Positions 22,851-34,709 of a stretch of 64,000 nt of DNA are shown in pieces. The stretch is taken from NCBI GenBank assembly GCA_026545765.1, contig CM048840.1:55366580-55430579 (forward strand), given 5' to 3'. The stretch comes from Plantago major (Eukaryota; Streptophyta; Magnoliopsida; Lamiales; Plantaginaceae). The position numbers and the translations under genes were made by a program. The notes under the pieces are model-generated. The model worked only from the letters and a program-made list of their open reading frames with translations, was not told the origin of the DNA and ran no database searches. The number at the start of each line of letters is the position of its first letter. Position 1 is the stretch's first letter.

Positions 22851-24430
22851 CTTCTTTCCTGCGAAGACATGTTAGCGGGGAAAACGCCTGCAACAAGAAA
22901 ATTAACAATATCCGCAAACCAAGGCTCTAAGCTAACAGAGAATAGATGCCCATCAGGTAGGTCATCGGGAATAGGTGGAGAAGGGGAGATTGTCTTAGGA
23001 TCAAGCCTAGATAAATGGTCAGCAACAAGATTATCTTTACCACACTTATCAACTATTTCGCAATCGAACTCCTGTAACATCAAAACCCACCGAATGAGGT
23101 GCGGCTTAGAATCACTCTTCGCCATGAGGTGGCGGATCGCAGCGTGATCCGTGTGGATGATCACTTTGAACCCCTTCAGATATGAACGGAATTTATCCAA
23201 TGCGAAAAGAACAACTAGGAATTCTTTCTCAGTTGTGGTGTAGTTAGCCTGCGCAGGGTTAAGTGTCTTGCTGGCATAGTAAATCACATGAAAATGTGCA
23301 TTTATCCTTTGTCCGAAAACAGCATCTAAAGCGAAATGAGAAGCATCGCACATAATCTCAAAGGGTAAGGACCAGTTAGGGGCATCAACAATGGAGCGGA
23401 AACAAGCTGCTCTTTCAAGATGTTAAAGGCATGCATGCATTCATCATTGGAAACAAAAGGCACATCTTTCATAAGCAAGTTGCTCAAACACTTAGCAATT
23501 TTCGAAAAATCTTTAATGAATCTCCTATGAAAACCAACATGCCCAAGAAAAGATTGCAGCTCTTTCACACAAGTGGGAGGGGGAAGTTTAACAATCTCAT
23601 CAAGCTTTGCTCTATCAACTTCTATCCCACGTTTTGAGACTACATGCCCTAAGACAATTCCTTCTCTAACCATAAAGTGACTTTTTTCCCAGCTAAGAGT
23701 TAAGTTACACTTAATGTAGCGTTTAAGCACTTTATCAAGTTTATGTAAGCAATCAGCAAAAGAATCTCCAAAAAGAGAAAAGTCATCCATGAAGACCTCT
23801 ATAAAATCCTGCACCATGTCAGAAAATATAGAAAGCATGCATCTTTGAAAAGTAGCAGGAGCATTGCACAGTCCGAAAGGCATTCGGCGATAGGCAAAAG
23901 TCCCATAGGGACAAGTAAATGTCATCTGCTCCTGATCCTCCTGAGCAATGGGTATTTGATAAAAACCTGAAAGACCATCCAAAAAACAATAGAACTCTCG
24001 CTCAGCAAGAAGGTTAAGCATATCATCAATAAATGGCAGAGGGAAGTGGTCCTTCTTAGTGGCTGCGTTTAGTTTCCTGTAATCAATGCACACACGCCAC
24101 CCAGTGGTTTTTCTTACCAGGACCTCTATGCCCTTCTCATTTGTTCAACAGTAACCCCCGACTTCTTAAGAAATACATGCACATGACTCACCCATCTACT
24201 ATCAGCTATGGGGTAAATTATGTCCTGCTCAAGCATCTTAAGGATCTTAGATTTCACTACATCTTGCATAACAGGATTAAGCCTGCGCTGGGGTTGCCTA
24301 ACAGGTTTAGCGTCGTCTTCTAAACTTATCCTGTGTGTACAGGGTTGCGCTAATGCCCTTAATGTCTCCAATTCCCCATCCTATGGCCGCAGAATTCTCC
24401 TGAAGAAGCTCAACAAGTTGGTTCTCTTCT
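22851..24430 (-). pseudogene. G1 reverse transcriptase and RNase H (Ty3/gypsy)
   Basis: The RT N-terminus (PVRQPQRRLNPVMQDVV) is at about 24260-24310, followed after a frameshift by CIDYRKLNAATKKDHFPLPF (24030-24093), DGLSGFYQIPIA, MPFGLCNAPATFQRCM and the catalytic FMDD at 23782-23793. The thumb (LGHVVSKRGIEVD, FLGHVGFHRRFIKDFS) runs to about 23450. A frameshift near 23330-23350 leads into RNase H with [19 protein letters not shown] (about 23220-23280), [11 protein letters not shown] and the end [11 protein letters not shown] (about 23010). The motifs are clear, and only frameshifts disable the gene. Confidence 0.93.
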
Positions 24431-24489
24431 TCCTTTTGCAATTTCGAAGAGATTATCACCGGTTTGGACCGATTTTCACCAAGGAAAGC

Positions 24490-25290
24490 TTACTTAAGGT
24501 GGGATGGGAGCTCCTTAAGGTCAGGCTTAGGGGGTTCGATTTCCCCAGTAGTGCTACTGAGGGAGTCGAATTCACCTAATGGTTCACTAGGGGGATCAAG
24601 TTCACCTGTCGGTTCAGTCTCAGCTGAATCTAAAGTACAGATTAGCTCATGACTTTCCTTACCCACAATTCCCTTATCAGGATCTAGTGTCAAAGCGGGC
24701 TCTAACTTATCGCTAGCAATATCATTAAGCAAAACAGTATATACACAGTCATCAATGATGCAATGAAATTCTTTGGAAATCTCATGTTCTGTTTCACAAT
24801 CTGTAAAAGAATAGGCATTAGAGTTACCTGTAGGACGGACTGCGTCCTTGCTGATTCGATTGCCTCCGATATCCATCGCTATCTTCCCTTCTGCAACATT
24901 GACTTGAAGTTTGACAGTTTTCATGAACGGCCTCCCAGCAAGATCACATGGTTTCTGCTGCTAGTTGCTGCATTGTTGGGAGGTAGAACTACAAAATCTG
25001 CTGGTACCTAGTATGTGTCAACCTTGACCAAAGCATCCCGTATAATACCAAGTGGTCGCTGGAGACTACAATCAGCCATCTGCAAAGTCATATTCACAGC
25101 TTCCAACTTCCCCAAACCGAGCTCCTGATAAAGGTCATGCGTAATAAGATTAATGCTCGCTCCCAAGTCGAGCATACCTTTTGCTACCTTCCCATTCTCC
25201 ATTTGTATATCAATCACGAAACTCTCTGGGTCTTGTTGCTTCACTGGTAATCCAATCACAGAATTTGTTGTTTCTGGAAGAATCAGCTTT
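24490..25290 (-). pseudogene. G1 aspartic protease and spacer to RT
   Basis: The active site LDLGASINL lies at about 25145-25170 in an open frame 25259-25008, followed by LGLGKLEAVNMTLQMADCS and GIIRDALVKVD, the Athila/Tat pattern. DLG replaces the usual DTG, as is common in this clade. Downstream (24924-24490) is a Ser/Pro/Glu-rich linker toward RT. Confidence 0.85.
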
Positions 25291-25399
25291 TCAGTAGACG
25301 AAAGCTTCTATTTATTAGCATTTAGATCCTTGAAGAATTTAACATAGGAGGGGACATTATCGATAAGCTCCAGCAGTGGCATGTTCACGTTAACTTTCG

Positions 25400-26045
25400 A
25401 AAGCATTGCTAGAATAGATTTGAACTTACTGTCGTCTTTTGGCTTCTTAACTCTGCTAGGGTATGCTAATGGCTTGGGAACTGGTGTCCTGTGGGGCGGA
25501 AGGGGTTATCAGATTTATGTAGAACCTCAGTGCTGCTTCTTTGGTCCTCAATAATCTCCTCAGGTTCCTCCTCAGTAACGTCTATAGCTGGTGTAGGTGG
25601 AGTTTCCGGTTCAGTCATCATATCTGGCTTCTCAACAACCTTACCACTACGCAGTACTGTAGTTGCTTGAATCTCCTCTTCCAATTCATCTTCATCCCCA
25701 AATTCCAGACATGCTACGAAGTTAGCCAATCTATCTGCTAAGTCCTCTATTCTGCTCATCATCCCTTCAATCTGCTGTCATGTTCTCTCTTGCCCTTCCA
25801 TAACAACTTGCATAAATCTTTCATCATGGGCAATTAAGGCATCAATGTGCTTTCGCTAAATGAGCTGCTCTCTGGTAAAATATTTTCACTATTCACCATT
25901 TCCCATGCAGAGGGTGTGTAGTAGTTGGAAAAGGACTCCATTCCTGGATCTCAACAACAGTAACAACAAATGCTTAGTTTCTGTTAGTCCAAGTAAAATG
26001 AACTCACAACAAGTAACCACCGGCTCTCAGCGCTACAATAGGAAT
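25400..26045 (-). pseudogene. G1 gag remnant
   Basis: Only the C-terminal part of gag is visible: an acidic stretch with TTVLRSGKVVEKP (about 25640-25680), a motif typical of the end of Athila gag. Between this and the PBS there are only about 300 bp with stops, so the helical gag core and its zinc knuckles are deleted. The element would need Gag from a relative. Confidence 0.7.
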
Positions 26046-26048
26046 TAA

Positions 26049-26068
26049 TTCCCCGGCAGCGGTGCCAA
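26049..26068 (-). promoter_or_regulatory. G1 primer binding site
   Basis: The minus strand TGGCACCGCTGCCGGGGAAT, three bases from the 5' LTR, resembles the Athila-type PBS usually assigned to tRNA-Asp. NA carries TGGCGCCG(C)TGCCGGGG-type sites. Confidence 0.85.
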
Positions 26069-26071
26069 ATT

Positions 26072-27144
26072 TGATATGCTCCAATTAATACTTAGAAAAC
26101 CAAGTAGTAAGCAGTTGTTGTAAACAGACAAAGCTAAACCACAGAGTCGGTCGCTAAGGAATTAATTAAGCTACATAGCAGTGAGAGTAAACAGATACTT
26201 GCGAGTAACAATTTGATTGATTGTTTGGTTGTACTTCTAACTAGTTTAACTAAAGCAAAGATTACGATTAACAATGAGAGAAAGATGAATACAGTAGCAA
26301 GATCCAATTACGCTAATTCGAACTAGGGATAACACTCATATTTGTCACACGGTTGTTGTACAAAAAATCAATCAATTCGATTCAACCAATTGTTCTTACC
26401 GTGAGCCATCAATTCACGATCCTTAAACATGAACAATTTAGAGAATTTAATACGGACTTATCGAATTGAAGGTTTTTACGAAGATTTTATACGAGACTAA
26501 CCTATATGAGAGCTTTGATAAACCCTAGAACGAATATGCATAATCTTCACATACTAATGTATTCAAAGGTGTTTAGCTACTCATAATTGGTGATTGCATG
26601 TGAAGATTCATGGTAATAATCATGTGAAACATAGATGATAAACTCGCATGCAATAACATACAATTCAATCGGTAAGATAAAGAACGAATTGTAAAGAACA
26701 AAGCAATGGAGAAATCAATACCAATAATCTTGATGATAAAAATCAATGAGTAATCAAGCTCCAAAGATGTCTCAATGTTAATGTGTGTATCTAGGAGCTC
26801 CCCTCTAAACTAGGTTAAAAGAAGTATGAAAAGAAAAGAATAAAAATTCTAATCTAATAAGGAAAACAAAACTAATTCTGCGTCTCTCGCCGCGGCGGAA
26901 GGAATAGCTCGCCGCGGCGAGCCTTCTGAATCGATTTATATATCCAGTTCGCAAAATCTCGCCACGTCGGATTGAATCCTTCACCGCGGCGAGCGTCTTC
27001 CTTCAAAACAGGGGAGCCAATCGCAAAATCTCACCGCGGCGGCCCAATTACCTCGCCGCGCCGAGCCTTATTGATCGCAATATATATAACCTTCGCATAA
27101 TCTCGCCGCGGCGAGCTTCAATCTCGAAAATAGCGGCTCCACTC
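26072..27144 (-). repeat. G1 5' LTR, truncated at its outer end
   Basis: It begins at 26072 (GAGCATATCA on minus) and follows the 3' LTR until about 27144. The last about 170 bp of the full LTR are missing, including the TGATAAGACC terminus. Its palindrome cluster is larger than in the 3' LTR, with CTCGCCGCGGCGAG at 26908-26921 and 27102-27115. It also has the 16-mer at 26569-26584. Confidence 0.88.
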
Positions 27145-27176
27145 GCAAAAATAGTACAATGCATTAGAAAGCGTGC
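27145..27176. other. Deletion junction with templated filler between G1 and E2
   Basis: GCAAAAATAGTACAATGCAT here resembles GACAAAAATAGTACAATTCA at 27198-27217, 50 bp downstream. The E2 LTR alignment to E3 resumes at about 27176 (AGCGTGCATA). The stretch belongs to neither LTR in order, so it looks like filler copied during repair of a break. Confidence 0.55.
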
Positions 27177-28244
27177 ATAGTTCCGTTGACACTGCAGGAC
27201 AAAAATAGTACAATTCAATAAATGCGTAGACAGAGACATCTGAACAAAAGAGGAAATCTCTGAAAAGAGACAACGTCTTCTGCAGTACTATTTTAAGATA
27301 TCAATAGTTTGAATTTCATTAAGCCTAACGGATACTATTCAAACGGCATGATTTTCAACTATAAATATCATCACATAGAAGGCTTGAAAGACACACACTG
27401 AACACACCTTGAACTTACAGAACGAACTTATTTCATTCAAGCATACAAGCCTTCAACCTACTTACTCTTTAGCTTACAGTTGCGACTAAGCTTTTGAATC
27501 CTAAGTAGCACGAAAGTTCTAAGTGTCCTGATCCTTAACAAGCATTGCTATCTGTGAAGGAGTTGAATCAAAAGATCAAGTATCTGTGTTTCATTCTCCA
27601 GAACATTTAACATAGACTTGGGTCAGTAAAGAACATATCACCACACATTGTGAAGTGTGTTAAGTGATTCTTGTTCTATAGAGTATTCCTAAATAACTGA
27701 GAAAGTTATTAAGACTACTCACCTGACAAACTACTTTAACCAACAACTTAAACGGCGTGGAGTACAGGAAGTACTTAGTTTGAGAAACTAAGGAATAACT
27801 CCAAGGTTACTGAGTATAGGAAGTACTTGGCTGGGAGCTGGGGAATAACTCAGGGGGAACACTTGGTTGGGAACCTAGTGTATTTAGGAATCGAGAGAAG
27901 ATTTTTGTAAGGTGAACTCAATTATTTGTCTTAGTGGATTCTAGGTCAAAGAAAGGCCGAAGTGGATTAGTTGAAGGATTACGCCACCTTCAGATACCAC
28001 TATAAAGATCTGTGTTATTTACTTTCTGCAACTTATTACTTGCTTTATTTAACTTGCTGAGTATTTACACACATCTTGCTGAGCATGTCCACTTATCACA
28101 GAAAAGTTTTCCGCTCTCTGAATTTAAGTATCAGATATCTTCACAAATATTTGAGAATTTGTGTTTATCTACAAAAGTTGTAAAATACCATTCACCCCCC
28201 CCCCCCCCCTCTAGTCTTTTTCTTTGCCGTTATCTGCACCAAGA
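27166..28244 (+). repeat. E2 3' LTR, second part
   Basis: It continues the LTR broken at 19151. It has TATAAATA at 27360-27367 and blocks shared with the E3 LTR (for example GGGGAATAACTC, and TAGGTCAAAGAAAGGCCGAAGTGG in reverse orientation). A 17-C run lies near 28194-28210, and the end GCCGTTATCTGCACCAAGA replaces the usual CCAACA terminus. The exact 3' border is uncertain by a few bases. Confidence 0.85.
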
Positions 28245-28247
28245 GGG

Positions 28248-30089
28248 TGGAATTCTAGGACCCAACTAAATCAGTGAAGGCTTCTATCACTCGATTTAAT
28301 GGGAATGGAAAAAGGAAACCGACAAGTTGCTCGCCAGACACAACTGACCTAACTACAAGCCAATTAACCTGTACCAAACGTACGTATCTTTCTTGAACCG
28401 TCAATCAAAACAAAATAACAATCATGTATATAAAAATATATATATATCTTTCAAAATCAGCATAAGCATGCTAAAACTCTTTCGTGATTTGATTTTTATG
28501 CAATAGAACGTGCGTTTTGGAAACCATGCATTACTTATATATAAGTTGAAAACATATTAAAATACCTTCCAGGTTTTGAAAATAATTCATATATATAGTT
28601 TTGTAGAACACTCACTTTTGAGGGTTAGGAAGAGCAAGAACCATGAAAAGTACTTGCAAGAAGAACAAGCTACAAACTGGAAAGAAAAAGACAATAGTAC
28701 TTTAAGATTTTTGGGAGTAAAATATTCAGAATTGTTGTGTGTAAAAGTGGCTGCAAGAAAGAGATATTTATAGGGTGGATTGAGGGAAGATGAAAGGGTT
28801 GAAGAGCTAAAAATAAATGGCAATTTAAATTGCATTTAAAACTCATTTTAAAACCAACAATAAAGGTGCAAAATTAAGAGAGACCTTTCACATTTTTTTT
28901 CCGAACATTTAAACACAATAACTAATGATAAATTATCATATTTTACTTGGGAAAAAATTCAAAAATATTTTTGGCATGACTTAGGGTCATTTGTACACAA
29001 AAATAAAATGTGACACACCAAAAAATGCAACATTTAGAGCAATTAACTTGAACTCACAATTAGACATGCATATGTAACAATTGAACTCAAAATATTGAAC
29101 ATGCCTATGTAATATTTAACTTACAATTAGACATGCATATGTAACATAAAAGAGAAACAAAAAGAAAATCAGAACGTTGATCGAAACATAGCTGAAACAT
29201 AGCATGTAACATTCGACATTACAAGCGACCTTTCGTACCGTAACATGAAAAGAAATAAAATATTTTATTCATTAAAGAAGCCTCAAGTTTCCAAACTCTT
29301 CTATTTTAAAATATATGAATATAAAATAACACTTTAATTTCTAAATATTAAGAGAGCCATACACACATAAAGACATGCATGTACATTACATAATTCAAAA
29401 TTGACTCTTCAAATTATAAACTTAATCAAATCACACATATAAAGACACACACATACATAAAAGCATACATTTAAATTTTCTAACTTAACTACTGCTAATT
29501 GAACATATAATGGACTCACATAAACACAATTGAAGTTTCTCTTTAAAACCTCAAATAAAGCCACACAAATAATGACATACATTCCATTCAAATTACATAA
29601 TTTAAAAGTGACTCTTCACATTTTACATTAATCAAAGCAAACAAATAATGACTTGTATTGAATGAGTGATTAAAATGAAGACTCTTCAAATAAATCATCA
29701 ATAAAGCACACATAAAGACTTCTATTAAGTTAGTCAATTAAAAAGAAGTCTTGTCACATTAATCATTCATAAAGATAAATTTAAGAGAGGTCATTCCAAT
29801 TATTTTAAAATAATTACACCAACAAATTAAAGGATAAAATAATCACATTTTTAAGTAGGAAAAATACACCAAAAATAATTTCTCTTCTTTAAAAAAAGGT
29901 ACAAAATAAATAACCACACATATTACAAATTGACAAGTTACATAGACTTTTAAGACAAATAATAAACATCTAAAACAATAACACAATCAAATTAAAATAA
30001 TTCAAATATATTTTCATACAAATACACTAAAACAAGTAAAAGCATTCAAGGACAAAAATACTAAGGTACATCAAAATCTGGGGTGTCAC
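28248..30089 (-). repeat. S1: probable solo LTR of a Ty3/gypsy element
   Basis: About 1.84 kb, AT-rich, with no coding frame. On the minus strand it starts GTGACACCCCAGATTTTG and ends CTAGAATTCCA. GAGGG is directly repeated at both ends (28243-28247 and 30090-30094). A TATAAATA box at 28765-28772 (minus) and the (T)GTGACACC start are common in plant gypsy LTRs. No internal region or second LTR is present, which fits recombination between two LTRs. The lineage cannot be assigned. Confidence 0.62.
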
Positions 30090-30094
30090 GAGGG

Positions 30095-33000
30095 GCAAAC
30101 GTCAGTAAGCTCTTTTTCAATAGCTTGTTTTCTGACCGTTATGTCGAAGGATAGTGCATCTTTTAATCTTTCATCAGACAACAATTTCCTTTTGTTCTTT
30201 CTCTAGGCTATCAATTGAAGGAAGACTGGTTTTGGGAAAGGTTTTGAGGCAAATATTAAACTATTTATGCCCATTACCCAGAAACCATTGATGCACTTAT
30301 AGACATTTGAGTTCAGATCTTCTGGAGTTTGTTCATACTTTATTAGTACTTCTTCAGGACTTAAAGTATCAACTCCTTGAAGTTTTCAATTCGTTCTTTG
30401 ATCTTCCTCTGTCTAAATGCTTCCCTTTGCTCTTTCTTGGAATGCTCTCTGTTACTTGTACCGTCTTGAGTGGGTACTGCAGAAGTGACTCCTGGTCTTA
30501 GGATCTTCTTCCTCATCATCTTCTTCCTGATGAGTTGCCACTGAGGCCTTGTTTCCATCTTGACCAACTTTATTCTTCTTTTTAGAAGGCTCTTCAACAT
30601 CTTCTGCATAGTCTCTAAAGATTCTTCTTTTCCTTGAGCTCTTGGCAGCTTTAGGAACTTCGTGAGACTCTTTAGTAACATGTGGAGGTGGTGGTAGGAG
30701 AGCTTGACTAGAGGTACTTTGTAGAGACAAAGCTTCAGATAAAGTCAGTTGTCTGCTTTTCCTCTTGGTTTTTCCATTTCCCCCCAGTCATAGGAGGCTG
30801 ATCAATACGTTCTGACAACTTCACAAAGGATTATGAGATGGAGTTAAAGCTTCCTTGTAATCCTTTATAAACTTAAGTGATTTCATGCAGTTCAGCTCTT
30901 AAAAGCATATTCTGGTTAGTAAAACCAGTTTCTTCATCATTTAGCTTTGCTACCTCAGAGACCACTTTTGGTATATTCTCAATAGCCACAGTGGAGAGGT
31001 AGTCGACGAGCTGTATCAAATCCTCATCTTCCGTTCTTTGTAGGGCCTCTTTTCTCTTTGCAAGTAGTGCTGCAAGTTTCTGGAAGGCAGGAGGTGTAGA
31101 CTCTATAAGCTCCTTGTCTTGATCAGAGCATTCCTTAAACAGATTCTCAAAGATCTGTTCTTGTTCACTCCATACATCACCAACAGATTTTGGCACCGAA
31201 ATTATCATCAAGGGGTCAAGCGTTGGTGGAGCAAAGTCCTGTGAAGTGTATTTGTCCTTCAGAGGCGTTGAATCTCTATGTTCTGCTTCTTCTTCAAAAT
31301 TACAGTTGCAGTGACTGTTTGTTTAATGGAAGCTCTCAGTTCTTCCATAGTAGTCTCTCTGTCTTGATTCTCCTTGTCAATAGTTGCTTGTTTAGCACTC
31401 TGGAGATTTTGTAATTCCTGTAGAGCTGCTTCCTCTCTGAGAATGAGATCCTCAACTTTCTTGAAGTCGACTTCCTTTTCTGTCATCTTGGTTTGTACCT
31501 CATGATGCAGTGTAGATTCCTGTGTCACCAAGTCTCTGAGATGAGATATTTTGAACTCTAATTCTGGTAGTTGCTGCAGAGTCGGATTATCATCAGAGAG
31601 TTCTAAGATGTCCTTGTGTAGATTCTTGCTGGAGGAATTATCTTGATGGTGAGAGGCAGAAGTGGTTGGTTTCTTCTCAGTTTGTTTTGCAACAATTGGG
31701 GGTTGCTTTGTAGAGATTCTTCTGCCTGCTCCAGGTGGCTGATCATCGTTGTTATCATTATCACCATCAGAATTATCCTTAGATGCATCATGTTTACAGG
31801 AGGATGGTAGTGAAGTTTGAGATTTGTCCTTTCGATCCGACTCCTCTTTGTTATCAAAAGTTGGAGTATTAGCAGAAAAAGCTCCTTGTTGTAAGTGACG
31901 TGGAAGTATAGGATGACGAATCATCTGAAGTTGCTTCTGCTTGTCCGCATTCTGAAAGAGTTCCACCAAATGGTCGCACACAGTATTTATAAATCCCGTA
32001 CTTATACATCCATTGAGCCTATGTTTATCAGTTGGTAGCAATCGATGAACGAATTCTTCCATAGATTCATACTGCTCTCTCATTTGTGCATCATCACCAA
32101 CTTTAAACAGAGTTTTTAGGCTTAGTCTCCTGACTTTCTGCCATTGTGAAAAGTATTACATCTGCTTCGTCAGAACGGTGGTCTCGTACTTATCGAGTAA
32201 TGAGAGATACTCCCCATCAAAAGAGTCAATATTAGAGGTTGAAGGACTCGGAGGAGTAGGTGTATCAGAAAGAACCTGTAGAGGAACATAATTGGTTTTT
32301 AGTTCCAGTACTTCAGTGGATATCTGAGGTTTTTGAAGTACAAGACTTGACGTTACCAGTGTCGCAACAACAGGTTCAGAAGTCTTATTAGGAGAGGCGG
32401 TCTGTGCCTCAGATATTTCAGTTGACTTAGGAGACTTGAGATTTTTCTCCTTTTCAACTTCCTTTTCTTTCTGATCCTGAGAAATAGAAGTGTTAGTACA
32501 CTTAGAAAGATTAAGAAAGATTCTACACACAACAGTTTCTGAGTTTTCTACCTCGTTCACTGGAGGTTCAGAAACATGTTTTTCAGAAACCTGCACGGTT
32601 TCTTGTGTGTCCTCTGAAGACTTTGGCTTTTCAGCCATTTCATCTTTCTTCTCAGTTTGAGCCTTCAAGAAATATAAGAAAGGGATAATGAAATCCTTAG
32701 AGGAAGATTTATGAGAGATCACTTGTGAATCATGGTCTACCTGTATAACAGACTCAGATTCTTGAATGATTGGAGAAGTGGTGTTCTCCTTCTCTGAAAG
32801 CATTTCTGCTTCTTGTCCTTCCTTACTTTCAAGATCAGCCTAAACAAAGAACAAATCACTTTGTTAGAACAAAATAAGTGAAACAGAAAATCAAGTAAAG
32901 ATTTGAACCATCCAGTAACCTGATTTGCATCAGACTGATTGGTATCTGGAACTCGAGTGGGTTCCACGTCTTGGTTTTGTTGCTGAGTGACTTTTTCTTT

Positions 33001-34496
33001 GTTTGAAGTTTCTGGCACTTTGGGCCCTTCCAGAGACAATGTCTCGGTTGCCATCCCCTGGGCGTCTTTCTTGGTCCCAACAGTAGAAAGACTCCTCTTT
33101 GAAGAGAGTTGGGGAACCTGCTTGTTTGCAGGATTTTCTTCAGCAGTTACACATGCTGGTAGCTCTGTAAATTCTTGAAATGCATTCAACATATCGACAG
33201 CATCACGACCATCAGAGCTTCCTTTATTAGAGCTTCCTTTATCAGTTACACATGGCCGTGATGTTGAGTAAACGTGTCTTCCTTTATCAGAGCTTCTTCC
33301 TTCGAAACCTCTTGCATTACTGCAGGGTTTGCACTTTCTGGAGGGGTTGGTTGTTTTTCCCTCGTGTCTTTCTCAATAAAAGACATGCTGGGGGTAAAGC
33401 AGAAGATGCTGGCTTCTTCTTCAGACAGGGCTTTGCACTTTTTGGTACCCCGTGCTAAGGATGCATTGACATTGATGTCTTCATCAGATTTTGTCTCTTC
33501 AGAATCTTCTCTCTTAGCAGGTTCTTCCACTTTCTTAGCAGCCTTTTTCTTTCTGGAGGTTCTTGGCTTCTTAAGACTTTGACCCTCAGAAACTTCGAAT
33601 GCCTTTCTTTTACAAGGCACAGCCTTGTGCTTGTTTATCAGATCACCTTTGGCAATTGGTGTCTGATCTCTGAGTATTATCCCCGATTTCTCAAGGATAT
33701 AGCAGATTTTCAGACCGAAGGCCACTGACTTTGTAGGTTCTACTTTTCCATCAACATTCTGAGGAGAGAATTCCTTTATCTTGCTAATGAACCTTAGGAA
33801 AGCGTATTTCACCCAATTGAAATCCTCTGGCTGCTCGCTCAGGGTGCTCAGGAAAGCCAACATTCCCCAACGTTCCATGCTTACTTGGTCTACTCCTCCA
33901 ACATTGCAGTCAAAACATCTGTGAAGGATTAATGCAATTGTATCCCAAGGTTCTACCAGATGTTTTCTTTTGACATCGTGGTTGTTGAAGTAATCAGGAG
34001 CTGTTGTATCATCTGCATTGATGTGCTCCAAGTAAAATGCTTCAGCAGTTTGGATGGAGGTGTCAGGGATGAATTCAGTGCCATTTGTGGGAAGGCAAAA
34101 GAGTTCACAAAAGGATTTAAGGTTTATTTTAACCACCTTTTCATGAACCTTAGATTCTATAGACACATTTTCTATGTCTTCATCGATTATCTTCGAGTTG
34201 TTATAAAATTCTAGTACATCTATGAGTGAGGCACAAGAAGGTTATGCAGAGTAGAATTCTTTAATCCCTACCTTTTTCAAGTAGAGGTAGTCCTCACCTC
34301 ACATCACGTGGATGTTTCGAACCATTAATCACATACTCGTCGACAATTTCTCCTCCCAGAGTACTTTCGAGTTTTCGTTCCACATATTGAAATCAAAATC
34401 ACCAGTGACTCTTCGGTTTTTTATTTCAATTTGCTTTTCAGCAATAACAAATGTGGTTTCTTGAGTCTTTTGAGTAGAAGCTCTTTTGGATGCCAT
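30095..34496 (-). pseudogene. E3 accessory gene, truncated at the C-terminus
   Basis: It starts at the ATG at 34494-34496 (MASKRAST). The N-terminal domain (about 34220-33600) shares FYNNSKI, GGVDQVSMERW and FNWVKYAFLRF with E1, followed by a basic RKKKAAKK stretch and the EENPANKQVPQL motif (about 33100-33140). Exon 1 ends at 32920. Three small exons follow (32741-32839, 32552-32662, 32357-32476), and the last exon runs from 32275 through FSQWQKVRRL (about 32130), an acidic region, a coiled coil (about 31300-31560), a second basic tract (30590-30640, KKKNK) and the start of the C-terminal domain (NGFWVMGI, about 30245). It ends at the E2/S1 junction. Stops occur at about 34330-34240, 32156 and 30873, and there is a frameshift near 33220. 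Confidence 0.83.
32276..32919 (-). other. Exon-intron module array of the E3 accessory gene
   Basis: Introns 32840-32919 (80 nt), 32663-32740 (78), 32477-32551 (75) and 32276-32356 (81), all GT...AG, separate exons of 99, 111 and 120 nt, all multiples of three and phase 0. There is one module fewer than in E1 and E2. The 111-nt exon looks like E2 exon 2 at its start (AEKPKSSED against AEKPNSSEN) and E2 exon 3 at its end (ETVQVSEKHVSEPP against ETVQVSERQVSEPP). It may therefore be the unduplicated or a recombined form. Confidence 0.87.
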
Positions 34497-34701
34497 CTCT
34501 CTTTTATAATAGTACGATTAGGAAGAGATGAAAGGGAGTTGGGTCGAAAATAGCAAGAATTTCTTTGCATAAATACTTTTTGCAGATTTTCAGAAGGTTT
34601 TGAATAGAATTTGCAGAGATATTTAGAGAGAAAGAATGCTATTATTGGTGCAAATTGAAATGTAGGTTTAGGCAAAAGTAAATCTAAATGCCAAAACCTC
34701 G

Positions 34702-34709
34702 TTTATATA
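34702..34709 (-). promoter_or_regulatory. Candidate internal promoter (TATA box) of the E3 accessory gene
   Basis: The minus strand reads GCTATATAAAC about 206 bp upstream of the ATG at 34496, the same place as in E1. Flanking words GTAC(A/T)TT upstream and TTTTGGCA downstream are also similar. Region 34710-35451 toward RNase H holds no gene. Confidence 0.6.

Larger units (their letters stand above)
19152..27144 (-). mobile_element. G1: Athila-type Ty3/gypsy retrotransposon, partly deleted
   Basis: A minus-strand element with a 3' LTR at 19152-20419, a long 3' untranslated region, integrase, RT-RNase H, protease and a gag remnant, then a PBS (26049-26068) and a truncated 5' LTR (26072-27144). 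Integrase after RT identifies Ty3/gypsy. The PBS TGGCACCGCTGCCGGGG, the protease LDLGASINL and the RT FMDDFSLFGD fit the Athila lineage. It sits in the E2 3' LTR. The 5' side has lost the U3 end of its LTR, the target duplication and some E2 LTR. Most of gag is missing and no envelope-like gene is visible. Confidence 0.88.
1..28244 (+). mobile_element. E2: SIRE-type Ty1/copia element, 3' half, split by E1 and G1
   Basis: Pieces 1-549, 14965-19151 and about 27166-28244 join into the accessory gene, polypurine tract and 3' LTR of one plus-strand element. E1 interrupts it at 549/14965, and removing one 5-bp AAGGG copy restores the accessory reading frame. G1 interrupts its 3' LTR at 19151. The LTR begins TGTTAGGAATATCTG, as in E1 and E3 on the opposite strand, and ends in a C-tract followed by CTCTAGTCTTTT and GCCGTTATCTG. 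Gag, pol and the 5' LTR must lie left of the window. E2 appears to have inserted into E3, whose accessory gene stops abruptly next to the E2 LTR end. Confidence 0.85.

Noticed and set aside
21887..23147. Plus-strand ORFs across G1 integrase and RNase H
   Set aside because: They are reverse-strand shadows; the minus strand encodes clear integrase and RNase H motifs.
29000..30080. AT-rich stretch as a scaffold or matrix attachment region
   Set aside because: AT-richness is explained by its place inside the probable solo LTR S1. There is nothing specific to support a matrix role.
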